A DNA stretch of 38,820 nt from Tubiluchus corallicola (lineage: Eukaryota > Priapulida > Priapulimorpha > Priapulimorphida > Tubiluchidae): contig JAQGDQ010001337.1 of the NCBI GenBank assembly GCA_030141605.1, forward strand, positions 7,501-46,320, given 5' to 3'. Position 1 is the first letter of the stretch. Each line of letters starts with the position of its first letter. The notes under the pieces were generated by a model. That model saw only the letters and a program-made list of their open reading frames with translations. It did not search any database and was not told where the DNA came from. Shown one piece after another: positions 32,701-38,820 of the stretch. Made by a program: the position numbers and the translations under genes.

Positions 32701-35271
32701 GCCCACAAATGTGACAAACTCGCTCATCAACTACAAAAACATATTCGTTAAATTGTTTGTTGTCTGTTTAAAGGAAGACAGGACGATTTTTCATATATTA
32801 CCCCATTTTCAAGTCCGATAAAAACATTTCCGTATATACATTTTAACACAATTAATACCGCAAAAGCATTTCTGATAATTAAATAATAGATTAAAAACTT
32901 AATGAACGGCGGGCGAGCCCAACTATTGATGACATCACAAACTAACATAATTTTCAACAGGAAAAATATTTCATGAGCGTGTTGCGAAAGCGAAAGTTGA
33001 AGTACAGTGCTGCTGTAAGACATTCAGTGTGTTGTACTAAAACTAGGCATGTTTTGAGATAAAAACTGAAATTTAAAATTTACCGCTGTACTCACGATGA
33101 ACGTGTGTAGTTCGTCATAAACTAACATATCTGAACTGAGAGGTACAGTACCTGTTTTTGTGTAATGCATTTCCGAAATGCAGGCGTTAGTGCCCATCTA
33201 ACTAGCGAATGGCGAAATGCATGTAACGGCGAAGAACTAGTGGTGCGAACGTGAAATTGTGTTTGTGTGGTAATAATTCTTTCACATAAGTCATTTTTGA
33301 AAAAATAGTATGCTTCCTTTCAATAATTTAAAGAGTAGATTATTTTGACTCACAGTTTACGTTTGAGCACGGTTTTGCTTTAAAAGCATACCGTTTTTGG
33401 TGGGTACCATTGGTTGGCAAAACAATATTACACGAAAAATTGAAAAAATTTAATCACCTGGTATCAGTGTCACTCACGAGAAAACGACACGATTTCCGCT
33501 TCAATGACTTAGCTGACTGACTGACTTCTGTGCCAGAATCACTACTCAGTTCTTTTGTCTGTATAAAAGAAAATTAAACAGTTAGACTTGGGCATAAACA
33601 GCAACAAATTGCAATTTTGTGACTATAGAGAGCCTCTAAGTGGACTTAAAATATCAATTACCTTGTTTCATGCATAATTTAAAATACCCAACTATCAAGG
33701 ATACATGATACCTAATTGTCTCAAAAACGCCTAAGTACTGGCCGCTCCTATGCAAAAGTATATAAAAACTGTCTGCAATTGACTCAAATAACTCCGCACA
33801 ATTGATTCTATATTTTTATACATAGAAATATACACGTGGTTACACTGATGTACGTGATGTAAACAAAGTGACGGCCTGCCAACTAGCGGTCAGTTTGTGA
33901 AATAATGAACTGGGTCTGTAAAAATTTTCTCGACGAATTTACAAAAATGGTCTTCCAAAAACTCGGAATTCCGCATATCCACGCAAAATTCCCATTCCTG
34001 CATATATTCAAAGTCCAAGTTCAAATAGCCAATGCCACAAAAATCACACAACAACACAAACGTAAAAACAGTAGGATAGCTACATCATTATTAGAAGTTA
34101 CACTACTAGGATCGTCACTGTCGTCATCATCAATGAAGTCGCTCAAGCTGGAGGGGTCTGAAAGCGCATTACACTCATCTGCATTGTACCTGTGTGTCCT
34201 GTAAATAAATTAGAAAATCCGTAGTCACAATGCGCTAACTTACTTTGTTACAATCTCACTATACCTCATTGTTAAATAAATGTTAGCCGAGCTCATAAGC
34301 CATTAAACACTTTGGCAGTTGCAATTGACAACAAACCTAAGTTTCAATAAACTATGGTCTAAAAAATCACATTATTCTTCAAATCTAGTATATAACAAAC
34401 ACAAAAGCAGGTTGCTATAATTTAGTAACTAGTGATAACATTGTCCTTATAGTAAAAAAATTTTTACACATTTGCGTGCCTGCAAACCAAAATCGTTCAT
34501 AAGTCTAAAACTACGTTATGATGGTGCAAGTGGAATGCACCAAAAATTTGGTCAAATGTCAATTTTTTTATAAAAACAAATGCTAAATACATTGGACTTT
34601 AATATTCTAACATCGAATTGTCAAGAAAATGTTTAAGTAGTAGTAAAAATCTAATTTTATAACCACATACTCACTTACCTGTCTAGAAACTAGTAATGCA
34701 ATTGTAAAAAACTTGTATTTGCCATTCAAACTCCGATAGTAACATGTGGAAGCTGCCATTTTCTGTTCTCAAGCCCGGATCTTTCTCAGACAGAGCCATC
34801 TACTGGATTTAAACATAACTTCCGTGTGTTCTTACAAAGCCCATAGCAACCAACATTTGTGCAGTTGCTAAGTGTTTTGCAGAAATGCGATGAAGAAAAA
34901 ATGGCTAAATTTAATAGTGATTTTCTCAAGATTACGTTTTTCAGGGCACAGCCTGCACCTCAACTTCGATTATCTCAGCTTAGAAATAACATAGAGTGAT
35001 GAACTTGGTATCAAAATTATCCTCATGAAATGGAGATTCAGGATGTGTGAATAACTATAAAAACTTAATTGCCAACTTATGGACGATTTTTGCTATGCAA
35101 GCACACATTTATAAATACATACTCTTTCATATAATTATTTAGTTTTTTCTTTGGTGTTAAATGTTTTAACTTTCTAGGTGTCTCTGCAATGTTATTAAAA
35201 ACATCGTCTTTTGTTGGCATCACAAAGGCACGCTTAGCACGATGCTTGATCCTGTCGGAGAATCTTCTCTC
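29620..35271 (-). CDS. Multi-exon gene for a charged, probably nuclear protein (5' incomplete)
   Basis: I joined six exons by GT-AG sites and matching phases: 35123-35271, 34084-34198, 33458-33558, 31763-31863, 30693-30787 and 29620-29757. The result is about 232 residues ending in TGLNDVS-like basic sequence and TAA. The protein is low in hydrophobic residues. It has a basic start (RIKHRAKRAF, LTPKKKLNNY), an acidic middle (LSDFIDDDDSDD), several Ser-Asp clusters (LVSDTDTS, IESDCDTDDES, LSSDDDDEEQD), a lysine run (VKKKKKKRK) and a basic end (LQREKRRKRDSG). Such clusters suggest nuclear localisation and casein-kinase-2 type phosphorylation. I do not recognise the family. The first exon opens with an acceptor in phase 0, so the N-terminus lies at higher coordinates or outside the window. 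Phase agreement at all five joins makes the model strong; function is unknown. Confidence 0.75.
30693..30787 (-). CDS. Charged-protein gene, exon E
   Basis: Acceptor CTATTTAG|AC at 30787 and a strong donor GAAATT|GTAAGT at 30693. It encodes DESVVPVKKKKKKRKD followed by SHLSSDDDDEEQDMEI: a lysine-rich likely nuclear-localisation signal next to an acidic serine cluster. Confidence 0.8.
30960..31462. repeat. Possible hAT-like left end and repeat body
   Basis: CAGTGGCGGTTCGTG at 30960 is a typical hAT-type terminus, followed by GC-rich sequence unlike the surrounding intron. No complementary right end occurs downstream. The segment instead runs into AAAATAAAG and the ATGTT array, more like a retroelement 3' end. 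It lies in the intron between exons D and E. The 91-codon plus-strand frame here is not a recognised gene. Confidence 0.35.
31463..31708. repeat. (ATGTY)n pentanucleotide array
   Basis: About 245 bp of 5-bp units: ATGTT at the left grading into ATGTC and ATGCC/ATGCT, with occasional 10-bp alternation. It directly follows TTAAAATAAAG, so it may have grown from a retroelement tail. The 63-codon frame (31480-31671) encodes a Cys-His-Met repeat and is an artefact. Confidence 0.9.
31763..31863 (-). CDS. Charged-protein gene, exon D
   Basis: Acceptor TTTTTTTCGGTCAG|C at 31863 and donor GACG|GTAAGA at 31763. It encodes MDEENAEEETCRISARARYL then KKRHAIESDCDTD. The ATG right after the acceptor could be an alternative start if exons A-C belong to a longer isoform. 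Confidence 0.75.
32768..33383. mobile_element. TTAA MITE family D, copy 3
   Basis: TTAA at 32768-32771 and 33380-33383 enclose 608 bp with ends AGGAAGACAGGA and (other strand) AGCAAAACCGTG. It is highly similar to the 16.5-kb copy throughout. It is inserted in the intron between exons C and D, ending about 75 bp before exon C, close to the splice donor. Confidence 0.82.
33458..33558 (-). CDS. Charged-protein gene, exon C
   Basis: Acceptor TTTTATACAG|ACA at 33558 and donor ACCAG|GTGATT at 33458. It encodes TKELSSDSGTEVSQSAKS then LKRKSCRFLVSDTDT plus AG. A stronger-looking GTGAGT lies within the exon, but using it would break the phase with exon D. Confidence 0.7.
33599..35108 (+). repeat. 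Duplicated block, copy 2 (introns around exon B)
   Basis: Partner of 27259-28680. Its left arm (33599-34003) lies in the B-C intron and its right arm (34465-35108) in the A-B intron. The unmatched middle includes exon B. Substitutions and small indels are spread over both arms, indicating an old duplication. Confidence 0.8.
34084..34198 (-). CDS. Charged-protein gene, exon B
   Basis: Acceptor TTTATTTACAG|GACAC at 34198. There are two donors in the same phase: GAT|GTAGCT (exon end 34084) or AGT|GTAACT (34102), differing by six residues (VTSNND). Either joins in frame to exon C. It encodes THRYNADECNALSDPSSLSD and then an aspartate-rich run. This is the exon missing from the 27.3-28.7 kb copy of the flanking introns. 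Confidence 0.72.
35123..35271 (-). CDS. Charged-protein gene, exon A
   Basis: Acceptor TTTTGTTTCCAG|GAG at 35271 and donor AAAGA|GTATGT at 35123. It encodes ERRFSDRIKHRAKRAFVMPT... to ...KKKLNNYMK plus two bases (phase 2). The open frame continues upstream of the acceptor without ATG in a good context, so this is an internal exon. Confidence 0.75.
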
Positions 35272-37982
35272 CTGGAAACAAAAAGCAAATCCACTAAAAT
35301 TATGATTGCACACTTTCCGGAAGTCTTTACACCCTCTCATCTGAGACCTTTTCTGGCGCTTTCCCTCCGATAACTACCCACTACATGCATCCCTCAAGCT
35401 CTCCCAACTGGATATTGCGAAGGTTATGACAATTAGCAGCCTTAGTGGATCATTTTTTGCCTATAATTTAGTTTTCAATTACTGGCACGGTGCTGCCACC
35501 TGTTTGCTGATTTAGTAGGCATTTAACTTTTTAAAGTAGTCACTCTTTTAAATTGAAGCACCTAATATCCTTCAATACATTATCATTTTGAGTTTTCATG
35601 AGCTATGGCTGCAGTTGTATGACATTTTTCCTGTCTTTTGGATCTCTCCGTCATATTTCTCTATTTTTTTAAAAAAATTATGATTGTGAATTCCTTATGA
35701 ATTTATTGCTGTCACATGTTGTTCATAAAGTCTACTTGCTCATTGCTGTCTTATAACTGCTAAAGGCTCTAACAACGTAAGTCATTATTAGTTTATTTCA
35801 ATACAGTGTGTATATTCTTTATATCAGTTCTTAATTATAGTCATACCATTAATCGTGCAACTAATTTTCTTCTACTCGATGAGAAAAGAAAGGTTAGTAG
35901 AGAATAGAAAGAAAGAGAAAGATGTGATGCTAACTGTATGAAGTAACGCAAACTATAGAAATGCACATCTGTTAATTATCCACACAAGTCGTGCACTGAC
36001 AGCAGAAATACCGGTTTCACCCAAACGAGTTGCATTACATTGGTTCCTGTAGATTCATTACCTCTGATAAATTTAAACAATCAAACCAAATAAAATTTAT
36101 AATCTTTTTACCGTCATTTTAAAATAAGGGTGGACAATTGGACACAACTCCTCTATAGATTTTACCAAATCCGTTAATCTTCATTTCGTCTTCATAACAA
36201 TCTGTAAAAGTTGCATAAAGAGTGAATAAAATCAAATTATAAAATTAATAGGCTTGGGAAAATCATGGATTTGGGGACCTGTCCTCTAAAAAAATCCCAC
36301 ACGTCCCTAATCCAATAATCGCACTTAACAGTAAACTAAAAACTGAAACTTTCCCAAGTTATTGTTTGGACGTCTGAACAGCTAGGCACCCTATTGATTT
36401 AAGAATTTCTTGTTTAGTAAATCTACTTAGTAAATCAAGAAATTTGTAAGTCAATTAAAGTGCAAGATTTTCGTAAGGAAGATAATACAAAAATAAAGAC
36501 TGAACTGCTGGTTGTTTCAGTAATTATTTAGAAAAAGCTGGTGACATTTGCCGATTGTTGGCGCAAGCATATGAATGTTTCATGTGGAATGAATATTCGA
36601 ATTTTGCTTTATTCGATTCACTTAACTTAGTGACACTCAGGAAAATGGAGAACATTACTTTTGTCTAATGAGAAATTTTTCTCGCCATTTTCCTCATGGG
36701 AAATTCTGCAGCCAGCTAGAAGCTATGCATCCTCTTCATGAGGAATTTTGCTACTTAGTAGAAATAAAACACATTCCATTTTTGAGAGGATTCCTCGTGG
36801 AATTTACATTATGATTTAACTGCCTGATTACTGCTTTCTTGTTTAGCAAACAAGCAGTTAACATATTAAAGTAAAAATTAATAAAGTTTTTCTTTTATTA
36901 AAGTGACAGTAATGGTTATTTTCGAGAAAGCGTATAACGCCTGCGGCACCATTTGGTGACCAGTACAATTTAATGTTGCACATGTTTTTACTTTTGTAAT
37001 TTTTCAATGACTCAATATTTTAGTGAGTCAAAAATCTCTAGTGTACCATATACATTATAATGCTTTCTGTGTAAACTATTATTGTAAACTCGTATGCCCA
37101 TAGTAAATCTAGCAATAAATTCTAAAAATTCTAAAAAAGGCAAAGACCTAAATAACAGAAAGGTGCAACACAAAAAATCTGTTCACAGCAAAACTTTGCA
37201 TCAGTATAACGACTAGTGCATCAATTCAACTAGTCTTATATCACACAACACTATATTCACTGATGTACTTTAGACGAAATCTACTTAGGATTGTCGTATA
37301 ATTGTTCCAGCTACCAACTGCAAAGTGACCAGATTAATTAACGTATTCATTTGAACTATTGTTCAAATGTTGACGTGTACAAAATGCCACGCAGCTAACA
37401 GTAACATTTATAAATTAAAACGCAAAAGAATTTCTTTAATATTAACACGAAAACTCTTTCAGAATTCTGATACATTTCACGCTGGAAATGTTTTTACTTC
37501 TCACCATGTGGTTTTCACTTTTCACTGCTGTTAATTGGGACTGCGCCATCTGGCATCAGGTTGCGAAACTATGCTTCAAAATTGTCATAATTTTTATGTA
37601 TTTGTTTATTTATTTCGCATCAACACAAATACACAATTAATACATTAAAAGAAACAAAAAGTTATCAATAATTCAATGAATAACAAACAGTAAGAAACAT
37701 AATAGGAAGCAAATTTTGGAAAAAATGATTTAAATTGTCTTTAGACGTAGATCAACTATGGTAAACAAAGATAGTGATATTGCTACTTCCTTTAATACAA
37801 CATCATCATTACAAATATACTAACTTGACTCTCAAAACACTGTGGGGTTGAAAGATAAACAAGAGAATTATCGCTGTTGTATGTTGCTTAGTAAATTCGT
37901 ATACAGTTTATTTTGAGCACATAACTAGTTTAGATATACCATAGTTTAGTTTTGCTATATATATATATATATACAAGTATAG
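35272..37982. other. AT-rich stretch upstream of exon A
   Basis: No confirmed exon. A candidate at 36166-36201 (minus; acceptor ACTTTTACAG, CYEDEMKINGF) has an incompatible phase with exon A. 37605-37640 (GTTTATTTATTTCGCATCAA) resembles the minus-strand tail of a LINE, and an (AT)n run lies at 37957-37973. Confidence 0.4.
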
Positions 37983-38064
37983 ATGTGTTGCGGGCAATCA
38001 AAAAGCAGGGCTTGTCCCACACTGTGAAAGAAAAAAAGTAATGAAAATAATCTGAAAATTTATT
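37983..38064 (-). mobile_element. LINE-like 3' UTR repeat, fragment (copy 3)
   Basis: TGTTGCGGGCAATCAAAAAG, CAGGGCTTGT, then CCCACACTGTGAAAG and AATAATCTGAAAATTTA match the left-central part of the 18.18-kb copy, with a 7-bp deletion. The AATAAA-bearing end is missing; the fragment abuts the (AT)n run. Confidence 0.6.
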
Positions 38065-38820
38065 TTTTAATTTATAGCCCTATACAGTAACATTTATTGC
38101 GTACACATCAATATTATCATAATTATGTATAAACAATAATAGGTTCAGAAACGTTAGTTAAATCACAACAATGATAATTACTACAACAACAGAAAAATAG
38201 ACGATTATTTCAAAAAATCCTTAAGTTACATAATTGTTGCCACAACCCACTTCAATTTTAGTGAAGAACATGTAACTCAATCACTTGTTATACAGACTAG
38301 ATCACTTCTCAGTACATAATGCTAATTAATGCAATTTCTGTAAAGCTGCAAATAAATATATAAATATATTGGCAGTCGTAAGCAAAAATAAGGAATAGCA
38401 AAAGCAATAAAAATATACTTTGTCTAAGAAAAAACACGCTTACCGTAAGTTCACCAAACCGTGTATATCGCTATAAACCTAACATTTCAAAGGAATCTTA
38501 CAATTTTGCAGTCAACTAATGGGTGTATTTCATAAAGCGCTGCTTGCAAGTGCAATAAAGCCCGTTTCACACAGACGAAGCAACGACAATAACGCAAGAA
38601 AGTGTTTTTACAGAATCGTAAAATTTTCAGTAAAAAATCGATTTCGTGATGCAGCAAGAAAGTTCATTTCATGCGAAAACAGTTTTTAGGCGCGTTTAAA
38701 TATCTTCCAGCATTCAATGCTTTTACACAAGGTAATTATGAACCTTATAATTAATAGGCTGTAATAGGCATTAACCACTTCACAGTTTGTGAACACCGAT
38801 AAGTTATGATAATTATGCGT
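38065..38820. other. AT-rich end of window
   Basis: No gene is recognised. A strong minus-strand donor-like sequence TTACG|GTAAGCG lies at about 38443-38450, which could end an upstream exon of the minus-strand gene, but no supported reading frame precedes it. Confidence 0.35.

Noticed and set aside
36166-36201. Extra exon of the minus-strand gene (CYEDEMKINGF)
   Set aside because: The acceptor is good but the only in-frame donor leaves phase 1 while exon A needs phase 0; without transcripts I cannot support it.

Overview
The window is AT-rich animal DNA, most likely from an invertebrate. The main evidence is a complete metazoan-type EHBP1 protein (NT-C2, calponin-homology and bMERB domains with a CaaX end), a rhodopsin-class GPCR, a NIT-domain membrane receptor, GT-AG introns of roughly 0.5-1.6 kb, a 5S rRNA-derived SINE, 3' ends of LINE-type retrotransposons, and many short DNA transposons. 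I cannot name the phylum from sequence alone.

Layout. 1-3.4 kb holds an (AGT)n microsatellite, a short TTAA-delimited MITE, GC-rich patches, a 28-bp tandem repeat and a 5'-truncated LINE. 3.4-4.66 kb (- strand) encodes the N-terminal part of a NIT-domain receptor that probably splices onward toward the window start. 5.07-5.61 kb is a MITE, and 5.94-6.90 kb is a 35-bp minisatellite. 7-13.3 kb has no recognisable gene but contains a LINE 3' end, a piggyBac-like MITE and a long hairpin. 13.65-16.28 kb (+) is EHBP1 with its whole coding region in one exon. 16.5-20.2 kb is repeats: two MITEs and two LINE 3' ends. 20.3-27.1 kb is an ancient tandem duplication of a GPCR locus. The upstream copy is a relic with most of its coding region deleted and a 5S-SINE inserted in its flank. 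The downstream copy has an intact GPCR (24602-25621) whose start-codon segment has been amplified upstream into about 32 tandem 58-bp units. 27.2-28.7 kb is a second copy of intronic sequence also found at 33.6-35.1 kb. 29.62-35.27 kb (-) is a multi-exon gene that I assembled by matching splice sites and phases; it encodes a highly charged, probably nuclear protein. The last 3.5 kb is AT-rich and mostly featureless.

The most interesting object is the 22.27-24.58 kb array. Every unit is a copy of the GPCR's own start region: acceptor-like sequence, ATG and about ten codons. Each array unit ends in a stop codon where the gene reads on. Many units therefore carry a micro-ORF encoding the receptor's own first ten residues, and others have lost the ATG through an ATG/ACG difference at a CpG site. 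A TA-flanked MITE has landed in the last array unit, between the array and the gene.

I see no operon-like linkage between the genes. They are an actin/endocytic adaptor, two membrane receptors and an unrecognised charged protein, separated by repeats.
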